A stretch of 64,000 nt of DNA from Wagnerdoeblera sp046292685. Its GTDB lineage: Bacteria; Pseudomonadota; Alphaproteobacteria; Rhodobacterales; Rhodobacteraceae. The DNA lies in assembly GCF_046292685.1 (NCBI RefSeq), contig NZ_JBKBQM010000001.1:62001-126000 (forward strand). The letters run 5' to 3'. A program made the position numbers and the translations under genes. The notes under the pieces are model-generated. The model saw nothing but the letters and a program-made list of their open reading frames with translations, searched no databases and was not told the DNA's origin. Positions 7,787 through 16,268 of this stretch are shown here, in pieces (positions within the stretch are counted from its first letter, which is position 1; every line of letters starts with the position of its first letter).

Positions 7787-9402
7787 CGCTGGCAGCCAGC
7801 CCTTCGGCGCAACTGGCGGCGGTGGCAGCAGCGCAAGGCGACCGGCCATTGTTCATCCTGCCGCAGGTGGTGGCCGACCTGTGGGGCGCAGGCCGCACGG
7901 AATGGACCTATGCCGAAACGCAGGCGCAGGTGCTGGCCTTGCGCGCGGCCTATGCCGCCGCTGGCTATGGCCCGGGGCACCGCGTCGCGCTGCTGCTGGA
8001 AAACCGGCCGGTGCATTTCCTGCACTGGCTGGCGCTGAACGGCCTGGGCGTCTCGGTCGTGCCGATGAACCCTGACGCGACGGCGGACGAGCTGCATTAC
8101 CTGCTGACCCACTCCGGCGCCGTGCTGGCCGTGGCGCTGCCGCACCGGCTGGCGCAGGTGCAAGGGCATGGCGTGGCGGCGATGGCCGATGGCGATGCAC
8201 CGCCGCCGGCACCGACCGCCCCCGGCCCCGGCCCTGCGCCGGGCGATGGGGAATGCGCGCTGATCTATACCTCGGGCACCACCGGGCGACCCAAGGGATG
8301 CATGCTGTCGGACCGCTATTTCATGGGCTGGGGCGCCTGGTATGCCGCGCAGCCCGCGCCGGTGACCTTGCGGCAAGGGCAGGAACGGTTGCTGACCCCG
8401 CTGCCCGCCTTTCACGTCAACGCGATGGGCAACAGCTTCATGGGGATGCTGGCCACGGGCGGCGCGCAGGTGATCGTCGATCGGTTCCACCCGCGCAGCT
8501 GGTGGGACATGGCGCGCGAAACGCAGGCCACCTGTTTCCATTATCTGGGTGTGATGCCGGCAATCCTGCTGGCCATTCCCGAAACCCCGCAAGACCGCGA
8601 CCACGGCTTGCGCTTCGGGCTGGGCGGCGGGGTGCACCCCGACCATCACGCCGCCTTCGAATGCCGCTTCGGCGTGCCGCTGCTGGAAGGCTGGGCGATG
8701 ACCGAAACCGGGGGCGCCTGCCTGCTGAGCGCGGTGCAGGAACCGCGCCACGTCGGCACCCGCTGCCTCGGCCGCCCCACGCGCCCCGGCCCGGCGATGG
8801 AGGTCCGGCTGGTGGACGATGCCGGGGCCGAGGTTGCCCAAGGCCAGCCCGGAGAACTGTGGGTGCGCGCCGCCGGCCCCGACCCGATGCGCGGGCTGTT
8901 TTCCGGCTACCTCAACGACCCGGCGGCCACCGCCGCCGTCACCGCGGGCGGCTGGCTGCACACCGGCGACATCATGGTGCAGGGCCCGGACGGTTCGCTG
9001 CACTTCATGGACCGGAAAAAGAACGTGATCCGCCGTTCCGGCGAAAACATCGCCGCGCTGGAGGTCGAAGGCGTGCTGAACGCGCATCCCCAGGTGGCAC
9101 AAGCCGCTGTCGTGGCCACCGACGACCCCCTGCGCGGCGAGGAGGTTCTGGCCGTCATCGTGCCGCGCCCCGGCGCCGACGAACCGGCGCTGGCGCGGGC
9201 GCTGCTGGGCCACGCCGCCGAACGGCTGGCCTATTTCAAGGTGCCGGGTTTCGTGGTGTTCCGCGATGCGCTGCCCGTCACCTCGACCCAGAAGCTGCGC
9301 AAGGCCGATCTGGGCGACTTGGCCGAAAACCCGATGGCCGACCCGCGCGCCCATGACCTGCGCGCCGAAAAACAGGCGCTGCGTGCAATCCTTCGAACAT
9401 GA
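7783..9402 (+). CDS. AMP-dependent acyl-CoA ligase, CaiC-like (paralogue 2)
   Basis: This 539-residue acyl-adenylate-forming ligase is visibly a paralogue of the 1801-3402 product along its whole length. It has YTSGTTGRPKGC, GWAMTETGGAC, HTGDIM, DRKKNVIRRSGENIA and the A10 lysine in TSTQKLRK. The ATG at 7783 overlaps the previous stop, so I prefer it to an in-frame upstream GTG/ATG. Two similar ligases in one operon suggest that the pathway activates an acid twice, or two related acids. It closes the first gene block; a 112-bp gap with a possible operator follows before the TRAP genes. Confidence 0.9.
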   Translation: MTLAASPSAQLAAVAAAQGDRPLFILPQVVADLWGAGRTEWTYAETQAQVLALRAAYAAAGYGPGHRVALLLENRPVHFLHWLALNGLGVSVVPMNPDATADELHYLLTHSGAVLAVALPHRLAQVQGHGVAAMADGDAPPPAPTAPGPGPAPGDGECALIYTSGTTGRPKGCMLSDRYFMGWGAWYAAQPAPVTLRQGQERLLTPLPAFHVNAMGNSFMGMLATGGAQVIVDRFHPRSWWDMARETQATCFHYLGVMPAILLAIPETPQDRDHGLRFGLGGGVHPDHHAAFECRFGVPLLEGWAMTETGGACLLSAVQEPRHVGTRCLGRPTRPGPAMEVRLVDDAGAEVAQGQPGELWVRAAGPDPMRGLFSGYLNDPAATAAVTAGGWLHTGDIMVQGPDGSLHFMDRKKNVIRRSGENIAALEVEGVLNAHPQVAQAAVVATDDPLRGEEVLAVIVPRPGADEPALARALLGHAAERLAYFKVPGFVVFRDALPVTSTQKLRKADLGDLAENPMADPRAHDLRAEKQALRAILRT

Positions 9403-9428
9403 AACATTGCTAGGGAGGGGAAAATACC

Positions 9429-9441
9429 GTATACAGAATAC
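9429..9441. promoter_or_regulatory. Candidate GntR/FCD operator upstream of the TRAP genes
   Basis: GTATACAGAATAC has GTAT/ATAC arms and contains the palindrome GTATAC. It is an AT-rich island in GC-rich DNA, 74 bp before dctP. FCD-type GntR regulators often bind short sites of this kind, and such a regulator is encoded at 13121-13810. Confidence 0.3.
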
Positions 9442-9514
9442 AAAGAACTGGCAGCCAAGCACTGACCGGCCCTGCCCGCCCCCGCGGGACACCACCACCA
9501 ACACGGAGCACTCC

Positions 9515-10489
9515 ATGAACAAGCTGAAATCGGTGGCCTTCGCCGCCATGCTGTCGGTGTTCGGCACTGCCGCCACCGCAGAAGACGTCATCAACGCTGT
9601 GCACTTCGCCCCCGGGCCCAGCGACTTCACCCAGGAATTCCTGCGCTTTGTCGCGGCCGTGAACGAACGCGGCAAGGGCGTGGTGCGCATCGACGTCAAG
9701 GGCGGGCCCGAAGTCATCCCCAACCCGCAGCTGGGCACCGCGCAGCAGAACGGGCTGATCGACATGATCCACACGCCCGCGGGCCTGTATCTGGAACTGG
9801 TGCCCGAAGGCGAGGTGCTTTCGGCCTCCAGCCTGCCGCCGGCCGAGGCCCGCAAGAACGGCGCCTGGGATCTGATCGACAGCATCTACCAGCAGAAAGG
9901 CAACGCCAAGCTGCTGGCGCACATGAACGCCTCGGCCGGGTTCCACATCTGGACGGTGAACGAGCCCAAGCTGACCGCCGACGGGATGCTGGACTTTTCC
10001 ACCATCACCATCCGCGCGTCGCCGCTTTACAAGCAGCTGTTCGACAACCTGGGTGCGACGATGATCATCCAGCCCGCGCCCGAGGTCTATACCTCGCTGG
10101 AACGCGGCGTCATCAACGCCAACGCCTATCCGGTGCTGGGCTATGCCTCGTTCGGCTGGGACAAGTTCACGAAATACCGCGTCGATCCCAGCTACTTCCG
10201 CATGGACGTGCTGATCTCGATGAACAAGGATTCGTGGGAGGCCCTGTCGCCCGAGGCCAAGAAGATCGTCGGCGAAACCGCGGCCGAGTTCGAACAGAAG
10301 TCCTATGACGAAACCGCCGCCCTGGCCGCCAAACTGGCGCAGGAGATGGTCGACAAGGGGCAGAAGGTGGTCAGCATGACCGGCGCCGGCAAGGAAAAGT
10401 TCCTGGCGATGGCGGCCGAAGCCTCGTGGCAGCGGATGGAATCGCGCGACCCGACCCACATCGCCAAGCTGAAAGAGCTGTTCCAGTAA
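9515..10489 (+). CDS. dctP: TRAP transporter solute-binding protein, DctP family
   Basis: This is the periplasmic substrate-binding subunit of a tripartite ATP-independent (TRAP) transporter. The product is 324 residues, starting MNKLKSVAFAAMLSVF with a signal peptide probably cut after ATA at about residue 22. The mature protein has the DctP pattern, including the TIRASPLYKQLFDNLGA region and a conserved arginine expected to bind a carboxylate. The ATG at 9515 was chosen because it begins the signal peptide; a longer in-frame frame upstream is not credible. Its partners dctQ and dctM follow. The ligand is probably the organic acid used by the surrounding CoA ligases. Confidence 0.93.
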   Translation: MNKLKSVAFAAMLSVFGTAATAEDVINAVHFAPGPSDFTQEFLRFVAAVNERGKGVVRIDVKGGPEVIPNPQLGTAQQNGLIDMIHTPAGLYLELVPEGEVLSASSLPPAEARKNGAWDLIDSIYQQKGNAKLLAHMNASAGFHIWTVNEPKLTADGMLDFSTITIRASPLYKQLFDNLGATMIIQPAPEVYTSLERGVINANAYPVLGYASFGWDKFTKYRVDPSYFRMDVLISMNKDSWEALSPEAKKIVGETAAEFEQKSYDETAALAAKLAQEMVDKGQKVVSMTGAGKEKFLAMAAEASWQRMESRDPTHIAKLKELFQ

Positions 10490-10586
10490 CCTGACCGGAC
10501 CGGGGCGCGCCCCCGGCCCGACCTCTCTGCCCGCCCGCACCCGGCGCCTTGCGCCGGCCATCGGGCCCCTGACCGGAACCCTGCCG

Positions 10587-11099
10587 ATGAAAACCCTGTT
10601 CGACCTGTCGGGTCGGCTCTGCTGGCTGTTGGCCATCGCCGCGCGCCTGTTGATCGGTGCGCTGGTGCTGCTGGTGGTGGCCGATGTCGCCGTGCGCAAT
10701 TCCGGGCTGCGCCCCCTGGCCTGGGCGGTGAACACCTCGGAATTCTTCCTGCTTTACATCACCTTCCTGTCGATGCCGTGGCTGGTGCGAAAGAAGGGGC
10801 ACGTGTTCGTGGAATTCCTGCGCATCGCCTTGCCGCGCCAGGCCAAGCAGGTGCTGTCGCGGGTGGTTTACGTCGCCTGCATGGTGCTGTGCCTTTACAT
10901 CGGCTGGGTCGCGCTGAACTCGATGTTGCTGGCGATCGAGCGGGGCACCTACGAGATGCGCACCTTCGACATCCCGAAATGGGTGGTCTTTGCGCCGATG
11001 GTGCTGGCCTTTGGCCTGTCGGCGCTGGAATGGCTGCGCTATGCGCTGGGATACGACGATTTCTACGACCGCGACCTGCTGGAAGTCGGGGGGCACTGA
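10587..11099 (+). CDS. dctQ: TRAP transporter small permease, DctQ family
   Basis: This 170-residue membrane protein has four predicted helices (roughly 17-37, 50-70, 93-113, 130-150). The second loop carries the TSEFFLLYITFLSMPWLVRKKGHVFVE stretch typical of DctQ (the quoted family region spans about residues 51-77). It pairs with DctM to form the sodium-driven membrane unit. It starts 97 bp after dctP and ends 3 bp before dctM, which fits one operon. Confidence 0.93.
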   Translation: MKTLFDLSGRLCWLLAIAARLLIGALVLLVVADVAVRNSGLRPLAWAVNTSEFFLLYITFLSMPWLVRKKGHVFVEFLRIALPRQAKQVLSRVVYVACMVLCLYIGWVALNSMLLAIERGTYEMRTFDIPKWVVFAPMVLAFGLSALEWLRYALGYDDFYDRDLLEVGGH

Positions 11100-11102
11100 C
11101 CG

Positions 11103-12428
11103 ATGGACTGGCTTTATGCCTTTGCGGCGCTGATTTCCTCGATCCTGGTGCTGATGGGGTTGGGGCTGCCGGTGGCCTTTGCGTTCTTTGCCACCAACAT
11201 CATGGGCATGTTGCTGGTCTTCGGGCCGGGCCGGTTCGACCGCGGCGTGACGCAGATGGTGGCGAACTTTTCCGAGGCGATCACCACCTATGCGCTGGCG
11301 CCCTTGCCGATGTTCCTGGTGATGGGCAGCCTGTTCTTCCGTTCGGGGCTGGGCGACCGGGTGATCCACGCGCTCGACCTGGCCATCGGCAACCTGCGCG
11401 GGCGGCTGTCCTATGTGACGCTGGGGTCGGGCGCCGTGTTCGCGGCGCTGTCGGGTTCGAGCCTGGCCAACGCCGGCATGATGGGCTCGATGATGGCGCC
11501 CGAAATGCTCAAGCGCAACTACAAGCCGCACATGGCCTTCGGGCCGATCCTGGGGGCCGGGTCGCTGGCGGTCATCATCCCGCCGTCGACGCTGGGGGTG
11601 CTGCTGGGGTCGCTGGCGCAGATCGACGTCGGCGCGCTCTTGATTGCCGGATTCATTCCCGGCCTGGTGCTGGTGTCGATGTTCGCCCTGCTGATCTGGG
11701 TTCAGACCGCGATCGACCCGGATGCCGCCCCGCAATATCCCGTCCCCACGGCAAGCGGTTGGGCCAAGTTCAGCGCGGTGGCGTCGAACATCCTGCCGAT
11801 GGGGTTCCTGATCTTCTGCGTGGTGGGCACGATCATCCTGGGGATCGCCACGCCGACCGAAAGCGCGGGCCTTGGCTGCATGGGCGTGATCGCCCTGCTG
11901 CTGGTTTATCGCAAGTTCCGCTGGGCGGTGATCTGGCAGGCGCTGGACGATGCGATGAAGGTCACCGGGATGACCTTTCTCATCATCACCGCCTCCACCA
12001 CCTTCAGCCAGATCTTTGCGTTCTCCGGGGCATCCAGCGGGTTCATCACGGCGATCACCAGCTTCGACATCGGGCCTTACGGCATCCTGGCGACGATGAT
12101 CGTGGTGGTGCTGGTGCTGGGCATGTTCATGGACCAGGTGTCGATGATGCTCATCACCATTCCGCTGTTCATGCCGATCGCCAAGTCGTTCGGGTTCGAT
12201 CCGGTGTGGTTCGGGCTGATCCTGCTGCTGGCCTATGAAATCGGCTTCACGACCCCGCCCTTCGGGATGCTGCTGTATGTGGCGCTGGGGTCGGCGCCCA
12301 AGGGCACCACGCTGCGCACCATGGCGGTGTCGGCTGCGCCCTATGTCGGCCTGACGCTGGTCCTGATCGGCACCATCGTCGCCTTTCCGCCGCTGGCGCT
12401 GTGGCTGCCCGGCATGATTGCGAGGTAG
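11103..12428 (+). CDS. dctM: TRAP transporter large permease, DctM family
   Basis: This is the 441-residue transport subunit of the TRAP system, with about 12 hydrophobic helices and the usual family length. The conserved features include the LSGSSLANAGMMGSMMAPEM region, IIPPSTLGVLLGSLAQ, and the EIGFTTPPFGMLLYV segment near the C-terminus. It is 3 bp after dctQ and 6 bp before the EthD-like gene, so all are probably co-transcribed. It supplies uptake for the surrounding catabolic genes. Confidence 0.95.
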   Translation: MDWLYAFAALISSILVLMGLGLPVAFAFFATNIMGMLLVFGPGRFDRGVTQMVANFSEAITTYALAPLPMFLVMGSLFFRSGLGDRVIHALDLAIGNLRGRLSYVTLGSGAVFAALSGSSLANAGMMGSMMAPEMLKRNYKPHMAFGPILGAGSLAVIIPPSTLGVLLGSLAQIDVGALLIAGFIPGLVLVSMFALLIWVQTAIDPDAAPQYPVPTASGWAKFSAVASNILPMGFLIFCVVGTIILGIATPTESAGLGCMGVIALLLVYRKFRWAVIWQALDDAMKVTGMTFLIITASTTFSQIFAFSGASSGFITAITSFDIGPYGILATMIVVVLVLGMFMDQVSMMLITIPLFMPIAKSFGFDPVWFGLILLLAYEIGFTTPPFGMLLYVALGSAPKGTTLRTMAVSAAPYVGLTLVLIGTIVAFPPLALWLPGMIAR

Positions 12429-12434
12429 CCGCCG

Positions 12435-13124
12435 ATGTCCTTTGCGCTGGTCCTGTTCCACGACAACGCGCCGGTGGCGGTGCCGGCGGCCGAGCTTGCC
12501 GCGCTGCGGGGGCTTCTGGCCCGGGTTCCGGCGCTGGAAGATGCGCTGATCTTCACCCCCGCCGCCGCGCGCGACAGCCATGTCGACGACGGCGCGCCGC
12601 CGCCGCTTGGCCTGCAGCTGCACTTTGCCCGGCTGGAGGCGCTGGAGGCCGCCTGCGCCCGCGATGGCGTCTTGCAGGGCCTGCCGGGGTTGCTGCCTTC
12701 GCTGGTCGGCGTGGGGGCGAATGCCCAGGCCTTCTGGCGGCGCACCTGGGCGGTGCCCGACCCCGTGCTGCACGCCGCGCCGGGGGCGCTGCCCTGTTCC
12801 TATGTCGTGCATTACCCCGGCCCGGCCGAGGATCCGAACGCCTGGCACGACCATTACATGACCGGGCACCCCCCGCTGTTCCAGCGCCTCCCCGGCATCC
12901 GCGGGATCGAGATCCTCACCCCTGTCGAGTGGGTCAGCCACCTGCCGATGGCCAAGGCGCAGAACCTGCAGCGCAACCGCGTGCTGTTCGACAGCCCCGA
13001 GGCGCTGACCGCCGCGCTGCAATCGCCTGTGCGGCACGAATTGCGGGCCGACTTTCACACCTTTCCGCCGTTCCGTGGTGGGAATTTCCACTATCCGATG
13101 TGGACCGACCGGGTGCGCCCATGA
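12435..13124 (+). CDS. EthD-like dimeric alpha/beta-barrel protein
   Basis: This 229-residue protein seems to contain two ferredoxin-like alpha/beta-barrel repeats. The second half has the EthD-like pattern: a beta strand (SYVVHYPG), then WHDHYMTGHPPLFQRLPGI and a strand around IRGIEIL. EthD-type proteins are often small partners or degradative helpers in oxidation pathways, and their exact role is usually unknown. The gene overlaps the GntR regulator start by 4 bp. No catalytic assignment can be made beyond the conserved histidines at about 138-145. Confidence 0.75.
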   Translation: MSFALVLFHDNAPVAVPAAELAALRGLLARVPALEDALIFTPAAARDSHVDDGAPPPLGLQLHFARLEALEAACARDGVLQGLPGLLPSLVGVGANAQAFWRRTWAVPDPVLHAAPGALPCSYVVHYPGPAEDPNAWHDHYMTGHPPLFQRLPGIRGIEILTPVEWVSHLPMAKAQNLQRNRVLFDSPEALTAALQSPVRHELRADFHTFPPFRGGNFHYPMWTDRVRP

Positions 13125-13810
13125 CCGACGATGCCTTTGCCGTGCGGCGCGCGCCGCCTCTGGCGGTTCAAGTGACCAACGCCTTGCGCGCCATGCTGGC
13201 CGAGCCGGTGTTCGCGCCGGGCGCCCGGCTGGTGGAGGAGGATCTGGCACGCCGTCTTGCAGTCTCGCGCACCCCGGTGCGCGAGGCGCTGTTCCGCCTG
13301 GCGCAACTGGGCCTGGTCGATCAGCGCGATGCCGGGTTCTTCGTGCCGCAGCTGACCTTGCGCGACATCCACGAAATCTTTCAGATCCGCCGCCTGCTGG
13401 AACCTCAGGCCGTGGCCGACATCGCCGCCAACCGGCCCGATGCCGACATGCCCGCCTACCTTGCCGCGCGCGACCGCATGGTGGCCGCCACCACCCCCGA
13501 CGAGGCCACCGCCGCCAACATCGCGTTCCGCGCGCTGTGGCTGTCGCGCATTCCCAACCAGCGCATGCAGCAGGTGCTGCGGCAATTCGACGATCAGGTC
13601 ATCGTCGTGCGCCGCGCGACCCTGCGCCTGCCCGATGCGCCGGCGGTTGCCACGGCCGGCGTCGTCGCGCTGGTGGAATGCTTTGCCACCCGCGATGCCG
13701 CCGGCGCCCGCCGCGTGATGCAGGATTTCATCGATTCCGCGCTGGCCTGGTTCGAAACCGCGGTCAGCACCCCCGAAAACGCGCGCCCCGACCCGAAGGA
13801 AACCCCATGA
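13121..13810 (+). CDS. GntR-family regulator with FCD effector domain
   Basis: This is a 229-residue transcriptional regulator. The winged helix-turn-helix covers residues 1-75, with the signature LARRLAVSRTPVREALFRL. The alpha-helical FCD ligand-binding domain covers about 80-215. FCD regulators usually sense organic acids and repress nearby catabolic and transport genes. The ATG at 13121 overlaps the previous stop, and the gene's own end overlaps the monooxygenase start. It is placed inside the operon it probably controls. A candidate operator lies before dctP. Confidence 0.93.
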   Translation: MTDDAFAVRRAPPLAVQVTNALRAMLAEPVFAPGARLVEEDLARRLAVSRTPVREALFRLAQLGLVDQRDAGFFVPQLTLRDIHEIFQIRRLLEPQAVADIAANRPDADMPAYLAARDRMVAATTPDEATAANIAFRALWLSRIPNQRMQQVLRQFDDQVIVVRRATLRLPDAPAVATAGVVALVECFATRDAAGARRVMQDFIDSALAWFETAVSTPENARPDPKETP

Positions 13811-14895
13811 CCCCCCACCCCATGCACGGGCCCAACCTTTTCAAGCTGGGCGTGTTTTCGACCAATGCCGACGGCGGCCTGACCGTGACCAAGGTGCCCG
13901 AACGCTGGACGGCCGCCTGGCCGCAGATCGTGCAGGCGGCGCAGATCGCCGACCGGGCCGGCATCGACTTCTTTCTGCCCATCGCCCGCTGGAAGGGCTT
14001 CGAGGGCGAAACCAACGCCCGCCAGCATTCGTTCGAAACCTTCACCTTTGCCGCCGCCCTGGCCGGGGTCACCGAACGCATCGGGCTGTTTTCCACCGTG
14101 CATGTGCCGATGGTCCACCCGGTTTTTGCCGCCAAGGCCTGGGCGACCGTCGACCACGCTTCGAACGGGCGGGCCGGGCTGAACATCGTGGCCGGCTGGA
14201 ACCCCGACGAATTCGGCATGTTCGGGCTGGAGCGGGTGGATGCCCCTTATGACCAGGCCGGCGAGTGGATCGAGATCATCGGCCGGCTCTACAGCGAAGC
14301 CGCGCCGTTCGATTACGACGGCCGCTTCTACAAGCTGCGCAAGGCCGCCACCGCGCCCAAGCCCTTGCGCGGGGTGCGCCCGCCGGTGCTGAACGCGGCC
14401 TTCTCGCCCCCCGGCCGGGCCTTTGCCGCGCAGCACGCCGATTTCCTGTTCACCACCTTCAAGAGCATCGAGGCCGGCCGCGACACCATCGAGGATGTGG
14501 CCCGCCGGTCGGAACAGACCGGGCGCAAGGTCGGGGTCTATACCACCACCCACGTCGTCTGCCGCCCCAGCCGCGCCGAGGCCGAGGACTATTACGAACA
14601 CTACGCCGTCACGATGGCCGACAACGCCGCGCTGGACTACATGATGGGCACGCAGGCCGCCAATGCCTCGAACCACGACGCGGAAACCTATCGCCTGCGG
14701 CGCAAGTGGTTTGCCGGCGGCGCCGGAACCTATCCGCTGATCGGCACGCCGGACGACATTGCCGAACAGATGGTCGAAATGTCGCGCGCGGGCTTTGCCG
14801 GCACCACGGTCAGCTTCGTCAACTTCGTCAACGAACTGCCATTCTTCTGCGACGGCGTGTTGCCCTTGCTGCGCAAGGCGGGGTTGCGGGCATGA
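13807..14895 (+). CDS. LLM-class FMN-dependent monooxygenase, RutA-like
   Basis: This 362-residue protein is a luciferase-like flavin monooxygenase using reduced FMN and oxygen. The family core is clear: FETFTFAAALAGVTERIGLF, then a (beta/alpha)8 barrel with GRAGLNIVAGWNPDEFGMFG, and the C-terminal GTPDDIAEQMVEMSRAGFAG element. The overall pattern resembles the pyrimidine ring-opening enzyme RutA and related sulfonate or acetate-type monooxygenases. No flavin reductase gene is adjacent, so a separate one must supply FMNH2. It is coupled by ATGA overlaps to the GntR gene before and the FAD oxidase after. The substrate is unknown. Confidence 0.88.
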   Translation: MTPHPMHGPNLFKLGVFSTNADGGLTVTKVPERWTAAWPQIVQAAQIADRAGIDFFLPIARWKGFEGETNARQHSFETFTFAAALAGVTERIGLFSTVHVPMVHPVFAAKAWATVDHASNGRAGLNIVAGWNPDEFGMFGLERVDAPYDQAGEWIEIIGRLYSEAAPFDYDGRFYKLRKAATAPKPLRGVRPPVLNAAFSPPGRAFAAQHADFLFTTFKSIEAGRDTIEDVARRSEQTGRKVGVYTTTHVVCRPSRAEAEDYYEHYAVTMADNAALDYMMGTQAANASNHDAETYRLRRKWFAGGAGTYPLIGTPDDIAEQMVEMSRAGFAGTTVSFVNFVNELPFFCDGVLPLLRKAGLRA

Positions 14896-16268
14896 TCGTC
14901 GAACGCCTGCTGGCCGAACTGGGCCCCGATATCGTGACCGCAGGGGACGACATCCCCGACCGCAACCGCAAGGACTGGTCCGGCCTGCCGCCGGTGCTGC
15001 CGCTGGCGCTGATCCGCCCGCGCAACACCGATCAGGTCGCCGCCGTGCTGCGCCTCTGCAACGCGCTCGGCACCCCGGTGGTGACGCAAGGGGGGCTTTC
15101 GGGGCTGTGCGGCGGGGCGCATCCGCTGGCGGGCGGTGTGGCCCTGTCGCTGGAACGGATGAACCGCGTGCTGTCGGTGGACCCGACCCAGGCCACCCTG
15201 ACCGCCGAGGCCGGCTGCATCCTGCAAACCGCGCAGGCGGCAGCGGCCGATGCCGGCATGCTGCTGGCGGTGGATCTGGGCGGCCGCGGGTCTTGCACGC
15301 TGGGCGGCATCATCTCCACCAATGCGGGCGGCAACCAGGTGCTGCGCTATGGCATGACCCGGGATCACGTCCTGGGCCTGACGGCCGTGCTGGCCGACGG
15401 CACCGTGTTGCCGGCGATGAACCGGCTGCTGAAGAACAACGTGGGGCTCGACCTCAAGCAACTGTTCATCGGCGCCGAAGGCACGCTGGGCGTGGTGACC
15501 GAGGCGGTGTTCCGCCTGCACCCGCGCCCCACGCACAGTGCCACGGCCTTTGCCGGCCTGCCCGACAGTGCGGCGATGCTGGCGCTGCTGGCACGGGCGC
15601 GCGCCGCGCTTGGCCCGATGCTGACCTCGTTCGAGGTGATGTGGCCCAGCTTCTACGACGTCATGCAGGCCGGGTCGGGTGCGGCGCACCCGCTGACCGG
15701 GCGGCACGGCGTCTATGTCATCGTCGAGGCCGGCGGGTTCGACCCCGCCACCCGCGACCGGCTGGAATCGCTGCTGGCCGAGGCGATGGAGGCCGGCGTG
15801 GTCGAGGATGCCGTGATCGCCGCCAACCTGCGCGAGGAACGCGCGCTCTGGGCGGTGCGCGAGTCGGTTTCGCAATACCCGCGCATCCTGGGCCCGATCA
15901 CGCCTTTCGACATCGGCATCCCGCTGGACCGCATGATCGCTGCCGTGGCCGCGCTGGAATCGCGCATCAAGGCGCGCTGGCCCGATGCCCAGACGCTCAG
16001 CTACGGCCACATGGGCGACAGCAACCTGCACCTCGTGGTCAACGTCCCCTCCTGCGGCGCCGCGCAGCCGACGAAGGAAATCAAAACCCTGGTCTACGAC
16101 CTGACCCGCGATCTGGGCGGCACCGTATCGGCCGAACACGGGATCGGCACACTCAAGCGCGATGTGATGGGTCACAGCCGCTCGGCGGCGGAGCTGGCCA
16201 CGATGCGCACGATCAAGGCCGCGCTGGACCCGCGCGGCATCCTGAACCCCGGAAAGGTCTTTGCATGA
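14892..16268 (+). CDS. FAD-binding 2-hydroxyacid oxidoreductase, GlcD/D-2-hydroxyglutarate dehydrogenase-like
   Basis: This 458-residue flavoprotein oxidises a D-2-hydroxyacid, probably passing electrons to a flavoprotein or quinone. The PCMH-type FAD domain is residues 35-215, with VTQGGLSGLCGGAHP and TNAGGNQVLRYGM. The C-terminal FAD-oxidase domain carries GHMGDSNLHLVVN and the signature SAEHGIGTLKRD. The ATG at 14892 overlaps the preceding stop. Together with the aldolase immediately downstream it suggests that a 2-hydroxyacid is made or removed in this pathway. Confidence 0.92.
   Translation: MIVERLLAELGPDIVTAGDDIPDRNRKDWSGLPPVLPLALIRPRNTDQVAAVLRLCNALGTPVVTQGGLSGLCGGAHPLAGGVALSLERMNRVLSVDPTQATLTAEAGCILQTAQAAAADAGMLLAVDLGGRGSCTLGGIISTNAGGNQVLRYGMTRDHVLGLTAVLADGTVLPAMNRLLKNNVGLDLKQLFIGAEGTLGVVTEAVFRLHPRPTHSATAFAGLPDSAAMLALLARARAALGPMLTSFEVMWPSFYDVMQAGSGAAHPLTGRHGVYVIVEAGGFDPATRDRLESLLAEAMEAGVVEDAVIAANLREERALWAVRESVSQYPRILGPITPFDIGIPLDRMIAAVAALESRIKARWPDAQTLSYGHMGDSNLHLVVNVPSCGAAQPTKEIKTLVYDLTRDLGGTVSAEHGIGTLKRDVMGHSRSAAELATMRTIKAALDPRGILNPGKVFA

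Noticed and set aside
12401..13121. N-terminal extension of the GntR gene by 240 codons
   Set aside because: The extra residues are a shadow of the EthD-like gene. The GntR helix-turn-helix begins just after the ATG at 13121.
10371..13250. A 959-residue minus-strand open frame
   Set aside because: It covers the intact dctQ, dctM and EthD-like genes on the other strand and has only low-complexity His/Arg/Gln composition.
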